DNA from: Pycnococcus provasolii
Taxonomy: Eukaryota > Chlorophyta > Pseudoscourfieldiophyceae > Pseudoscourfieldiales
Reading direction: 5' to 3'
DNA length: 64,000 bases
Assembly: GCA_049487715.1 (NCBI GenBank)
Contig: CP150581.1
Coordinates: forward strand, 434,001 to 498,000
Shown here: positions 19,383-30,598 of the stretch, piece after piece
Layout: every line of letters begins with the position of its first letter
Numbering within the stretch: position 1 is the stretch's first letter
The notes under the pieces: model-generated
The model's input: only the letters and a program-made list of their open reading frames with translations
What the model was told of the DNA's origin: nothing
Database searches by the model: none
Translations under genes and position numbers: made by a program

Positions 19383-22300
19383 ATGTCGCTCTTCTTCGCC
19401 AACTCGCTGCAGTTCAGCCGAGGGCGCGTGCTGTGCTCGGCATGGTCGATGTCGCAGGCCGTGCCGCCTCTGCTGGCCGTCAGCCTCGAGGGCGCGGGCG
19501 TGGGCGTGTACACTGAGGAGGGACTTCCCGTCGGGGACGCCGAGCTCGCGGTCGTCGCGGCGAGAGGCGCGTCCGTCACGAGCCTGTGCTGGAGACCAGT
19601 GCCGAACCACGTGCAGGCACAGGCGGGAACGAGCGGCGAGTATCCCAACGTGCTCGCGCTCGGATGGAGCGATGGCACCGTGTCGCTGTGGAGCAGAGGC
19701 GTGTGCAAGGACGACGCGCAGATGCACAAGGCGGAGATCCGAGACATGGCGTGGTCCGCCGACGGCGAGAGACTGTGCGTCGGTGACGCCGATGGAAAGG
19801 TCTCCGTCTTCAAGGCGGACCAGCAGCTGCGACCTGCGTCGGTGGGCTTCGCCAACGAGGCGAACGTCGCGGTGGAGCGCGTCGCCGCCGCGCCGAGAGC
19901 ACCATCCGGGGCGGCAAGGTTCTATGCAGCGTGCAACGTCGGAGGGCTGGGAAGCCGCGTGCGCGTGATCGAAGTGGAGGAGAGCGGGGCCAAGCTGCCT
20001 GCGTTCGAAACGGAGGGAAAGGTGGCTGTGCTGCTTGCGTACGCCGCGCGAGGCGACGCCGCCGTGCTCATCACCACGCAGTCTATGCTACACGTGCACG
20101 CACGCGACGCCTCCGTCGCGCCGACCGCCGCATGGCCCGCCGTTGTCGCGGGTGTCAAGCTTCCCACCGGAGGCGACGCGAGCCCGCTCGGCGAAGGATC
20201 TGCTTGCTTCGTGGGACCGCACATGCTCGCCACGGGAAGCAAGCGCGAGGTGCTCGTCTTCGTCAGCGACTTGCTCAACGAAGACAACTTCGTGCTTAGG
20301 CCAGAGGTTGGCGCCGGCGGTGGTCAAGGCAGCGAAGGTGGCATCACTCGACTCGCTTTCGACGCCACGACTGGAACGCTCGCCGCTAGCACGCGCAAGC
20401 ACCGCGTGCGACTGTGGAGCTACCGCAGCCCGCCCGCGGGCAGCTCGGCAAACGTCGAACCTTCCGATTCGTGGGTGGAGATGCCCGCGGCGAGCATCGA
20501 CAACGAGACCATCGGCGGCGGCGGCGGCGGTGTGGCGAAATCCGCGCTTTCGACGGTCGAGCACCTGTGCCTGGCGCCTGGATCCAGGCTGATCGGATGC
20601 TCCACGGGCGACGGCATCAGCTTCCACATCCTGACGAAATGCGTGCTGCAGCGCGCGGCAAAGCACGGCATCTCCGCAGTTCAGGTGGCGCCATCCGTGA
20701 TTGAGTTCGAGCCTCTGCGCGGGCCTGCCGCAGTGGAGGGCGGCGACGACGAGGGCAACGCGCTGCGCGCGCATGCTCCTGGCATGTTTGCATCTAGAAC
20801 GGGCGACGGCGTTCGGCAGATTCACCCTGACCTGCAGGCGTCTGGCATGGACGTCGGAAAGACAAATTTGATCCTGTGGAGCAGCATGCGTTGCCAGGTT
20901 TTCGACATCAGCGGCAACACTGTGTCGAACATCGGCGGGTTCCCGCTGCAGCGCGTGGGCAACAACGTACCCTCGCTGGCGGTGCACGGCGACACCGTCT
21001 TCGTGCCTGCGGGCCTCCGTCGTGGAGGCGCGCAACGTGCAAGGAACCGTGCGGCAAACCTTGCACGACGCTGCCGGAGGTGGACTGGTGACATGCGTGG
21101 ATGTGCACAACGACATTCTCGCCGTTGCGGGCGTCGACGGGCGCGTACGCCTGTGGCGGCTTGGCGGACGAGAGGCGAAGCCGCTCAAGGCGGGCCGCGT
21201 CTACGACGGCGATTACGGCGACGGCGGCGCATTCGGCGAAACGACGCAGCTGCGCGTCAGCAGCGATGGTAAGCGATGTGCTCTGCTGTGCCGAATTCCG
21301 TCAGGCAGTCCCTCTTCATGCGCACTTTGCGAGCACGCCGTTTATGTGTACGACTCGGAGACGGACACGTGGGCACGCCATATGTTCCAGGCGAAAAATC
21401 TAAAGCCGACGGGACGGATGTGCTGGGATGCGGAGAATCCAAACCTCTTCGCGGTGGAGGTGGAACCCGTCGACGAGCGAACGAAGGATGGCACCTCATC
21501 TGGAGTGGATGAGCTGGACGACGGCGGAGGCGCAACGAACGTTGACAACACTGGTGCGGACATCCTTGGCACGCTCGCCAAGGGCGCTGACAATCCCATG
21601 ATGGGAGCGAACGACCCTTCGATGGTTGGCGACGTTTCGGATATCCTGCTGAACGGCATGGGAGCGTCGCAGATCAACATGGGCGTCTCAGGAGAAGGTG
21701 GCGACGGCGGAGGTGCTGGCGGCGGCAGTGAAGCGGGAGGTGCCGAGGTTTGCGTTTTATGGTCGTGTGGCAATGGCAAGATTGTCGAGCAGGAGCTCGA
21801 GAGTGCGAAGCGATTAGGCTTCGTTGGCCTGTACGCGCCGAATCTGCTGTTTCACAACGCCGCGGACGTAGGCAACGCCACGTCGTCCGCCGCGCTGCCG
21901 AATCGCTTTAGCAAGGCTGGGCGCGTTCAGTACGCCACAATGAGATGCTTCGGCGGCGTTGAGGTGACGGATGTTCACACGAAGGCTGTGCTGCTGCAAT
22001 TTGCACTTGGCCTCGCTCGCGACGACATGGAGAGCGTGTATCGGCAGGTGAAGAACGTCAGCGACCCAAAGACGTGGCAAGCGATGGCACACCTTTGCAT
22101 TCGCTCGCGCAAACTCGACGCGGCTGAGATGTGTCTCGGTAACATGGGGCACGTCGCGGGTGCGCGTGCCGCACGCGAGGCGAAGTCGGAGCGGGAAGAG
22201 GAGGCTCGCGTTGGCATCGTGGCGATGCAGCTTGGACTGTACCGTGACGCGGCTGAGCTCTTCCTGTCGTGCAAACGGTACGACTTGCTCAGTCAGCTAC

Positions 22301-24114
22301 ACCGCTGTCGCAATGATTGGGACGCGGCACTGCGCGTGGCAAATAAGCTTGATCGCGTTAATTTGAAACGAGTGCACTACGAGTACGCGAAGCATCTCGA
22401 GGGACTTGGCGATCTTGAGGCCGCGATTCAGCATTTCGAGTCGTCAGGCACCTCGGGCACGGAGGTTCCTCGGATGCTTTACTCGCACGGCGAGCTCTCG
22501 AAGCTGGAGCGGTACTGTACAAACGCGAGCGAGGTTGCACGCAAGGAGCTTCGAACGGGAAAGTCGCAGCTTGCGAGCGGCAAACTGTCGTCTGCGCAGG
22601 AGGTGTTCCGCTGGTGGGTGAAATTTTCCGAGGCGAATGGGACGCCTGTGGCTGTCGACGGCATGTCGGGCGATGTACTTAGTCAAGTTAGATCGTTGCT
22701 CGCGCAGGGTAACACGGCAGCGGCGACGAAGCTGTGCGACCAGAGCAACGACTCCGCGGCGTGCTTCTACGTCGCGCGCGCGTATGAGGCGGAGGATAAC
22801 GCCAAAGAGGCGATTCGACTATACACGAAGAGCGGGCGTCCCAGCCATGCCGTGCGTCTCGCTCGTCGCCATGGCATGGATGCCGAACTGCTCGGGCTGG
22901 CGGTGCAGGGTGACGAGCAGTCGATGCTCGACGCCGCGGAGTACTTCGAGTCGCAGAATCAGCTCAGCCGTGCCGCACATCTGTACCGCAAGAGCGGGCG
23001 CGTTTCGCGTGCACTCGAGATGTGCTTCCGGCATCAGCTGTACGATGAACTGAACGACATTGCAAGCCATGAGCAGCTCGACGACGCTCGCCTGCTGTCA
23101 AGGTGCGCGGATTTTTTCTACGAGAATGGCGAGTTCGGCAAGACGGCGAACATGCTCGCGCGCGCGGGGCAGTACCAGAGAGCGCTTGACCTGTGCGTTC
23201 AGCACGGCGTGATGATTGATGAGAACATCGCCGAGGCGATGAGCCCGCCGCGCGACGGACCGAATGCGATGAATGACGAGGATCGCAAGTCATTGATATC
23301 TCGCGTGGCAAAGATTTGCAAGGACCAGGGGTCCTTCCAGCTTGCGGCGAAGAAGTACACCCAGGCTGGCGACAAGGTCAAGGCGCTGAAGGCTCTCATG
23401 CGTGGCGGCGATGCCGAGAAGGTGATGTTCTTCGCAAATGTTAGCCGGCAGCGCGACGTTTACGTCATGGCGGCGAACTATCTACAGACGCTTGACTGGC
23501 ATTCAAATGCGGACATTTTGAAAAACATCGTCACCTTCTACACCAAGGCGAAGGCTCCAGATTCGCTGAGCATGTTCTACGAGAGCTGCGCACACGTTGA
23601 GATTGACGACTACCGGGACTACGCCAAGGCGCTTGCCGCTCTCGAGGAGGCGCAGAAGTGCCTTTCGAAGAGCCGTGGCACGGACGAGAAGGAGGGTCGC
23701 ATCGCGGTGCTTCGTCGGAAGTGCGAGGACGTGGAGGCATTCATCGCCGCGCGTGCGGCAAGCACCGTCAATCCTGACGAATGCAAGCGCCTGTGCGAGC
23801 GCCTGCTAACATCAGCGGCTAATTCGGTGGAGGGTGAGTCTGCGCTTCGCATGGGCGACGTGTTCGCCTTGCTGGTGGAGCACTACCACGGTATTGGGCG
23901 CATGGCGGAAGCACAGTCGACGGTTGACCGCATGCTCGCTTCCCGCATCATCCTGGCTCCGTACTTGGACCTGGGCATGGTGGCGAATATCTACGAAAGC
24001 CAGGGTCTGAATCCTCCCCCGGAAGTGCGCGGCGGCGGCGGCGGCGGTCCAGTTGGGGATGACGACGAGCCGGCGGCGCCTTTCGAGGAGGAGGATGTTG
24101 TTGACGACATTTGA
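19383..24114 (+). CDS. IFT140: Intraflagellar transport protein IFT140 (IFT-A core), one frameshift
   Basis: The protein begins MSLFFANSLQFSRG and has an N-terminal WD40 half (LALGWSDGTVSLWSRG, IRDMAWSADGERLCVGDADGKVSVF) followed by a long TPR-like solenoid. Segments such as CLGNMGHVAGARA, YTQAGDKVKALKALMRGGDAEKV, FFANVSRQRDVYVMAANYLQ and a terminal acidic EEEDVVDDI align clearly with animal and algal IFT140. IFT-A drives retrograde transport and ciliary import of membrane proteins. The frame from 19383 loses homology at about 21012, while the correct continuation (SVVEARNVQGTVRQTLHDAA) is in the next frame. Removing one base from the GGGCC at 21011-21015 restores a single frame of about 1576 residues. 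The first 7 codons open upstream of the ATG have no ATG and were excluded. An extra base from sequencing is the likely cause. Confidence 0.93.
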
Positions 24115-24130
24115 TTGATTGATTGATTGA
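24111..24130. repeat. (TTGA)5 overlapping the IFT140 stop codon
   Basis: Five TTGA units begin two bases before the TGA stop of IFT140. Because the unit is 4 bases long, TGA occurs in all three frames within 20 bases. Confidence 0.9.
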
Positions 24131-24240
24131 AGAAGTTTATACTTACTTGTAAGCAGCAGCTATTTAGCAGAAGCAGAAAGAAAAAAGAAAAGAAAAAGAG
24201 CTATGAGTTACAGTTGGGGATATACGAGGAGGTGTTGTGC

Positions 24241-24266
24241 TGTGTTGTGTTGTGTTGTGTTGTGTT
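24241..24266. repeat. (TGTGT)5 microsatellite
   Basis: Five pentamers TGTGT in the 160-bp spacer between the convergent IFT140 and DNAAF6 genes, 10 bp from the DNAAF6 stop. Confidence 0.85.
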
Positions 24267-24275
24267 GGTCTCACC

Positions 24276-24863
24276 TCACCACGGATCTTCCTTGACGAGC
24301 GGCAGTACGACGCTAAGCGTTTCCTTGCGCGCGTCCCACTTGGCACTGCCTCTCTTTTCGTCCACCTTGGCGGGCAGGTACGTGTTAAGCTTATACTTTT
24401 CGCTGCTAAGTCGCAGGTACGTCGCCTGCACGTCGAGGTCGAGCTCGCTGACGTTTTTCGTTCCAGGCAGCTGTATTTTGATGGTCATTTCCTCGCAGTC
24501 GACGCTTCCCGGGTCCTTGTGGACGTAAGGTATTCCCAGGTACGCGTCCGCGGTTGTGATGTTCTGCCTGTGCATGATTTCGTACGTGGGCACAGCGCGT
24601 CCGTCGTCGTAGTCGTCTTCGACAGCGTCAGGCAGGTCGTCGACGTCCCAGATATCGTTGGGGTGTTTTTTGTCGATCGGTTTCGGCTGCGGCATGGATC
24701 TGCGCGCGGCCGCGTTGAGCGTGCGAGCGTCCGCGGCCGAGGAGGGCGCACCGAACGAGGCCGGCGTGATTTGCCCATTATAACCAGAGGAGACAGGTTC
24801 CTCGTCGACAGCAGAGCCTCCGGAGGGGTCCAGCAAGGAGGCGAGCGCGTCGTAGTCCGCCAT
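24276..24863 (-). CDS. DNAAF6: Dynein axonemal assembly factor DNAAF6 / PIH1D3 (TWI1-like)
   Basis: The 195-residue protein starts MADYDALASLLDPSG, has DIWDVDDLPDAVEDDYDDGR, then PTYEIMHRQNITTADAYLG and a PIH/CS-like domain (MTIKIQLPGTKNVSELDLDVQATYLRL, LPAKVDEKRG). This matches PIH1D3/DNAAF6, a co-chaperone that works with HSP90 and R2TP-like complexes in cytoplasmic preassembly of axonemal dynein arms. Length is close to the family norm of about 214. The frame is open for 22 codons before the chosen ATG, but homology begins at MADYD. It lies tail to tail with IFT140, so two cilium genes are adjacent. A (GAAC)4 repeat lies upstream at about 24993-25017. Confidence 0.88.
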   Translation of the reverse strand: MADYDALASLLDPSGGSAVDEEPVSSGYNGQITPASFGAPSSAADARTLNAAARRSMPQPKPIDKKHPNDIWDVDDLPDAVEDDYDDGRAVPTYEIMHRQNITTADAYLGIPYVHKDPGSVDCEEMTIKIQLPGTKNVSELDLDVQATYLRLSSEKYKLNTYLPAKVDEKRGSAKWDARKETLSVVLPLVKEDPW

Positions 24864-24992
24864 TATTGTTGAGAGAGGCAAGGCGAGTAAGATCAGGGAG
24901 GGGGAGGGGAGGGAACGCGGCCAACCCAACCCAACACAATCAGGACAAGGAGCCGGGAGAAGAAACTGGGTACCTCAGGGGATCCCCCTCTT

Positions 24993-25017
24993 GAACGAAC
25001 GAACGAACGGACGGACG
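24993..25017. repeat. GAAC/GGAC tetranucleotide repeat
   Basis: Four GAAC units followed by two GGAC units, in the spacer between the DNAAF6 start and the MYST gene stop. Nothing else is recognised in this 258-bp spacer. Confidence 0.85.
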
Positions 25018-25121
25018 AGGGATTTCACACCGAGGGGGAGAGGTTAGGCGATGTGGCTTGCGATTGATTACGTGTCTTGAGTCAACCTCTTGTGTCACTC
25101 AACACTCATACCTTTATAGGC

Positions 25122-26746
25122 TCATGGCTGGTTCGGCGGCGTCCAGTACAGTTTCTCCGGGTCCACGCGCACGCCCTCGCTCCCAGCCTCCGCCAAGTAC
25201 TTGTCAATCAACTTCGGCACCGCGCAGATGACGTGCTGCCCCTTCTGGTACTGGATCAGCTGCAGGTAGTTCAGAACGGAGATGATGTCGTCCGTCTTGA
25301 TGGCGGTCATCTCGCTCAGCTCCTTGATCGATACGCTGCCCTTGTACTCCTTCAGCACGTTCAAGATCACGCGCGTCCAGTACGAGCGGTACGACACCTG
25401 CCCGAGGTCGCTGAGAGGGCGCTCGGGCGTTCCCACCTTGTTCTCTTTCTTGCTCAGCTCGTACGAGAAGCTGATGAGAAACTTCCCGTATCCCTTACGC
25501 TGGTACGAGGGAAGGGTGAGGATGCACGCGAGGTTGTACCCCTCCTCACTGCGACGCTCCTTGGAGAAGTACCCGACGATGTGGCACCCGCGTTCGTCGC
25601 ACTCGCAGAGCACGTAGAACAGAAACAGGTCGACGTCGTAGTACAGCGTCTTGTGATCGAGGAACAGCTTCGCCAAATAGCACAGGTTCTGGCAGAAGAT
25701 CTTCTCGCGCCTTCCGTCCACCTCGAACATGCTCACTCTCCCGTTGCGATAAATCTCGTCGCCGGGCGGGTGCAGCATTTCGTTCTTGCGCAGGTGCCGT
25801 ATGAGCTGGTTGCGATTGCGAAAGAAGTTGAGCGTGAATTCGCAAAAGTACAGCTTCTCGCAGTCGTTGTACTCCGCGGGGAACGGGCTGAAGTACCACG
25901 TCTCCATTTCGTACTTCCCTAGCTCGATGCTGAGTATGTTTCGCACCTTGGTGTACTCCTCGTGCTCGCGCAGCTGGTGCGGGTCGAACTCCGCGTGCTC
26001 TGGGTCGTGATCAGCATCCTCCGCCTTCCTCTTCTGCCCTCGTGTTCTTCCTCCAGCCTCCTTCTCGTTCCCTCCGTCGTCCGTGCCGAGCGTTTCGAGC
26101 TTCATGTCCGCGAGTTGCACCCAGTTGTCGAGTCTCCGGTTGAACTGTTCGTAGTGCACGTAGTACTCGTAGTCAGCGCTCGACTGTCCCGTGGACGGTT
26201 TTCGCCGTTCGATGATTTTTGCCTGGTACCACTTCCCGTCCCTCCAACTGCACATGAGGCGCATTCCCACGTCGAGTGGCAGCATGACTGTTTGCGTTTC
26301 CCCCTCTTCCGTCGTGTACGTGTGCTCAAGTTTCTCAATGAGCGCGTCCGCCGCCGCCTTTTCTTCCGCCTTCTCTCGCTCCTTTTCCTTTTTCTTCTCT
26401 TCCTTTTCCGACGCGCGCGCGGCTGCTGCAGCCGCCGCCGCGGCGGCTCGTCCCCCTCGCCCCGCGTTCTTTTGCTTTTTGTGCGATGCGCCTCGCCCCG
26501 GCGCCGCTGCGGTTGTTTTTGTGGCTGCCGTTTCCACCGGGGCAGCGCCATCTGCGGCGTCATCCCCTGCGGCAGCTTCCCCGCCATCAGAACCCTGTGC
26601 CACCGCTGAGGACGGGACTCACCTAAGGCACCAGATCCAGCAGCACCACCGGGCGCGAAGTTCTCCTTGCCCCGAGCGGTTTGCCTAGCATCCTTGGATG
26701 ACTCGACAGCCGTCATTTCATTGCCATCATCGCCGTCGACGTCCAT
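25122..26746 (-). CDS. MYST-family histone acetyltransferase (HAM1/Esa1/TIP60-like), one inferred intron
   Basis: After an Ala/Lys-rich charged N-terminus there is a chromo-barrel (YYVHYEQFNRRLDNWV) and a MYST catalytic domain: HPPGDEIYR, FLDHKTLYYDVDLFLFYVL, the acetyl-CoA site QRKGYGKFLISFSYELS, the active-site Cys in ACILTLPSYQ and the catalytic Glu in VGTPERPLSDLG. These enzymes acetylate H4 (NuA4-type). The MYST zinc finger is reduced, as in yeast Esa1: LYFCEFTLNFF lacks the second Cys. The open frame has no ATG upstream of about residue 28. A start MDVDGDDGNEMTAVE at 26746 in another frame joins through an intron with a perfect GTGAGT donor (26622) and a GCCGCAG acceptor (26567), 56 nt, giving 522 residues. 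The intron is inferred, and other acceptors are possible. Confidence 0.88.
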
Positions 26747-27152
26747 TCTTTCAAGCTTCGTGAGAGGACGCGCCTGCAGATCCACAGAGGGGTCCCGAGA
26801 ACAATGCGTTCTGGGGGGGGGGGACCAAACGCAATTCAATATAGATCAAACTAGTGGATTCAACGACAATGAGGGTTCCCAACGCCAAGGCATTTTGGAG
26901 GTTCCCGGGCAGTTTATTTTGCTGTTTGGGGATCCCGCTCCGGCATCTACCTATATACTACCTTAGGTCGGGGGGAAATTATAGTAGTGCGTGTGTGGAA
27001 AGTTTTGTGTGTGGCCTGGCGCTCGCCTATGGCGTCGCGCGCAACTCGCTAGTACTAGCGAGCAGGACAACCAAGGCGCACAAAGTGCGTACCCGCGAGC
27101 CCCGCTCGCGTTGACAACTATCAGACTCGGAAGTCGGAGAGCAAGCAACAAT
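26747..27152. other. Divergent promoter region
   Basis: This 406-bp region lies between the divergent MYST and small spliced genes. It has an 11-base G run (26813-26823) next to the MYST side and the dyad CTAGTACTAG near 27048. No RNA gene is seen. Confidence 0.5.
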
Positions 27153-27508
27153 ATGGGTCCGAAGCGCACTAGCGACGCTTCCGCGTCGACGCAAGGTATT
27201 TTCACACAACTCACAAACACCCAAACACCCTCTCAACTTCAAAACTTATGCGTCTTCCAAAACACGGAAGCACCCGTACGTACGGTGATGCTGATAACAA
27301 CGATTGCAATTTGCAAACAATGAGTCCTGCACAACGATTGCGACGAGGAGTGCCAATGCAAGCAATGTTGGAGAACTGACTATGATGTGCCTTGCACAAC
27401 GCGCGGACAGGCACGGAGGCGCCGCCTAAGTTGCGTTCTATCGAACCAACTCAAGAACTCAAGGCTTGGCTCGACGCGCAGTACGACACTCGGCTGGCGG
27501 ACGAATAG
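27153..27508 (+). CDS. Small 46-residue protein encoded in two exons
   Basis: Exon 1 (27153-27195) encodes MGPKRTSDASASTQ and ends in phase 1 at a GTATTT donor. Exon 2 (27411-27508) opens after ...GCGCGGACAG and encodes EAPPKLRSIEPTQELKAWLD and onwards to ...RLADE, ending TAG. A branch-like CTGAC lies about 35 bases before the acceptor, so the 215-nt intron has all the standard signals and the phase joins cleanly. The product is charged: a basic start and an amphipathic helical end. I do not recognise the family. It is too short to be seen as an unspliced frame. It is head to head with the MYST gene and converges on the coiled-coil gene. Confidence 0.55.
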
Positions 27509-27666
27509 CCAGAGTAACTAAACTAAAAACAGCACATATATATGAATGACGTCTCGCTTAAGCCGTGAGATCATCGACGACGACCGCATTCAGGCCGCAT
27601 TTAGCCCGTGACACAAAGAGGTGAATAATAATTATTTTGTAATTTGCACGCATGCATCGACTTTAG

Positions 27667-29927
27667 TTACTCTGGCACCTCCTCGGCGGATGCCTCGGGA
27701 GCTATCGCGGGTGCTGCCTCTGCCGGTGCCTCTGGTGCCTCCTCCTCCTCCTCGTCGTCGTCATCACCGCCTATTCCTTTTTGCGTCTGAATGCGGTCTA
27801 GTTGACGTTTCTGCTCCAACGTCTTCACCTCGTCCGCGATCTTCGCAGCCGCCTCAGCCGCCTCGACGGCTTCCGAAGCGAATTCGCGAGCCTTGGACGC
27901 AGCCTCCTCCGCGATCGTCGCGCCGTCGCCACCTGGTGCAACCGCAGGCGGCCTGTTCGCCGCACTGCGCGCATCCAACGCAGCCTGCTCCGCCTCATCC
28001 GCGGACGCCTTCGCAGCCTCCGCAGCCTCCTGTGCCGCATGCGACGCGTTTTCAGACTCCGCGATCGGATCGAACGGTTCCTCAGCAGCCGCCGTCTCAG
28101 GCGCAGCCTCCGCCGCCCCGTCACCAGCGCCACCCTCCTCCTCCTTCTTCTCCTCCTCATGTCCCTCCGCAGCTGCCGCATCCGCATCCGCATCCGCATC
28201 CTCCTCGGGAGGAGCACGCTCACCCTTTGCCGCCGCCTCGCAAATCACTAGTGATCGCTTCGTGACTTTCGAAGCCTCCTCCGTCTTCGCCAGCGCCTCC
28301 TCCGCTTTCACCTTGTTATCCTCCTCGAGCTTTGCCTTCAATGCAATGTCGGCGTCGATCTGCGCAAGCTCCTCCTTGTTCTCCTTGCAGAAAGCCACCG
28401 CGCTCTCGTACTTCGACTTGACCGAGTCCAGCCTCTGCTCGCGCTCCGTTTTCGGCTCCTCCTCACCCTTCTTCTTCTTTGTAGCCTTTGGCTTCGTGAG
28501 CTTGCACAGCTCCTCCATGTCAATCACGAGCTTCTGCAGCTCATCCACGGACTTGCGTGTGTCGAGGCAGAGAACGACGCGATGCTCCTTCTTAAGCGCG
28601 TCGAGCTCAGCCACCGCCTCGGCGCAGATTCTCTCCGCCTCGTCCGCAGTCTTGATCTTCTCGTGCGCGGCATTCTCCCACTCCATCGCCTTCTTCTTGG
28701 CGTTGTAGTGCTCGCCGCTCACCTGGTCCTCCACCGCCTGGATCTTCGCGGTGATTTCCTCGAACGTCGTCGAAAGCTCCTTGAAGCTCGTCTCGAGCTT
28801 CGCGTCGTGATCTCCCAGGCTTGTCGTGAGCGTGTCATTCAGCGACTCGCACTTCTTGTTCATGTGATGTGACGCCTTGTCCGCGGTAAGCGCTCGCTCC
28901 TCCGCCATCTCGGTGAGCTTGTGTTCTCTTGCGAGCTTTCGGTCGAATCGTCCCTGCGCCGCCGCCTCGTACGCCATGAAGTCGTTCTGCAGGCGTTTGT
29001 ACTTCTCTTCGAGTTCTTCGTTTGACTTCTGCGCCACCATGAGCTTGGTTCCGAACTGCGACACCTCGGCATTGTTCTTGTTGAGTTTCTCCTTGGCGGT
29101 GCGCTCGAGTTCCGTCGCCTTCTGCTCTCTGAAAAGCCTCGCCTTGTTCTGTTCTTCCAGCTTCGCGATGTGTTTTTCCTGCGAAAGAGCGTGCGCGCAC
29201 ATCTTCTTAAGCTGCCTCTTGATATCCTGCACTTCCTCGACGTGTTGCCTTCGCACCTTTTCCGCGACGGTGGCGATTTGCTCCTTGACGTATTCCTTGG
29301 CACTTGCGGCACTCTCGGAGACGAACGCGAGCGCGTCTTCTCGTTCCGCCTCGAGGACTTCGCACTTTTCCTTGAGTCTCGTGATTTGCGTCTCGAGGCT
29401 CGGCCGCATGCGCGCGACCGTGGACGCCCTCTGGTACGCGAACGTGTTGTTGAGTCCCGGCGTGCTCGTTCGCATTTGCTGCTGGTTGGTTGGCGCGGTG
29501 ACTGGCCTACCGTACACGTCGACGCCCGCGAGGTCGAACCTCCTCCTCCGCGCGCTCGGGTACTTGGTGGAGTACAGCGGCGGCCCTAAGCCTAGTCCTC
29601 CGTGCCCCCCCTCCGTGGTTGAGACGGTTGACGGTCTCATCGCGCTGTGGTGCGTGACAGGCCGCTGCATGATGGCCGACGGTGGAAAGCACTGTCGACA
29701 CCACCACCACCACGTTCAGGCGACTCCTGCTCCTCCGCCGCTGGAGAAGGTTCCGCAGCGGCCGAGGCCTCTGCTGAGGCTCGTGGAGGAGCCTCAGACT
29801 CTTCCCCAGACTCTCCTGGTGCTGCATCTGCAGGTGCAGGTGGTGGTTGTGCGGAAGCTTCCTCTCCCGCTTCTCCTTCTTCTGCAGGGGGAGCAGCAGG
29901 AGGGGCAACCACCTCAACGTCGGCCAT
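27667..29927 (-). CDS. Long coiled-coil protein of unknown function, with probable N-terminal extension
   Basis: From the ATG at 29670 the 667-residue product is Arg-rich for 90 residues. It is then almost continuous coiled coil (TRLKEKCEVLEAEREDALAF, KLEEQNKARLFREQKATELE) to about residue 420, followed by Lys/Glu/Ala-rich low complexity ending in acidic EEEEEAPEAPAEA. No enzyme domain is visible; a cytoskeletal or axonemal role is possible. A second frame, 29927-29637, begins MADVEVVAPPAAPPAEEGEA, similar in composition to the C-terminal tail. It would join the main frame if one base were missing around the GGT repeats at 29699-29712. I therefore infer a start at 29927 but cannot exclude 29670. 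Confidence 0.6.
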
Positions 29928-30480
29928 GGTAGAAGCCTCCTACTTTATTGGAGTGGCGCGTATGCAGATTCTGATGAAAGAAACAGCGTCCGAGGTGGAG
30001 TGAGCTCGAAGTCGAGTCTTGTCGTCGGCCGAAAGGGACACAGGTCTCGCCCCTTTCCCTGGCCCTTCCTCGGGGGATCGCGCATCGGTCGGGACTTTCC
30101 TCTACGGCTCTGATTTACATGCAGTGCCACCGATCGATTGAGCGACCGATCGATCGAATGATCGAGCTTGCATCGGGTAGAAGGAATAATAGAATCCCCG
30201 ACCGCTTTTCACCGGTGGGTGGTATGCTCCCTTGAGCTCCCTCGCCTTTCTGACTGGCCTTCTTGTACCACCTTCCTATGGATCTATGGATAGTATGATG
30301 GGTCTCGCCTGTGGCCTGTGGGTCCCGTGTTAACTGTTCCCACATGCGTCCTTGCGTCGTATGGAGTGGTCGTGGGGAACCTCATTCTTACCGCCCGGCA
30401 CTGGGTTGCTCCAGCTTGGCGGTCTTGTGAAATTATTTTTGCATATTTATATCTTGTGATTTATCAGGAATAGTACTCCA
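29928..30480. other. Intergenic region
   Basis: 553 bp upstream of the coiled-coil gene and before the 5S rRNA gene. It contains GATCGA-rich short repeats near 30125-30170 and an AT-rich stretch near 30430-30470 just before the 5S gene. No gene is recognised. Confidence 0.5.
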
Positions 30481-30598
30481 TCGCACGTTCATACCTTCTT
30501 GAATCCGCCCGATCCCATCAGCACTCGGAAGCTAAGCAAGAATGGGCCGGATTAGTACTTGCTTGAGGAATCAGCATGGAACTCCCGGTGACGTGCGG
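30481..30598 (+). rRNA. 5S ribosomal RNA
   Basis: About 118 nt with the conserved 5S sequence: CGATCCCATCAGCACTCGGA, AGCTAAGCAAGAATGGGCC (internal A box) and GGATTAGTACTTG (C box), then CATGGAACTCCCGGTGACGTG. The ends pair as helix I: CGCACGT at 30482-30488 with ACGTGCG at 30591-30597, plus a terminal wobble pair. The gene is transcribed by RNA polymerase III from internal elements and supplies the large ribosomal subunit. Only one copy is seen here, away from other rRNA genes. The ends could be off by 1-2 bases. Confidence 0.92.

Noticed and set aside
27893-28708. A 271-codon Ser/Ala-rich open frame antisense to the coiled-coil gene
   Set aside because: Mirror of Lys/Glu/Ala codons of the coiled-coil gene; it has no start context and no motif.
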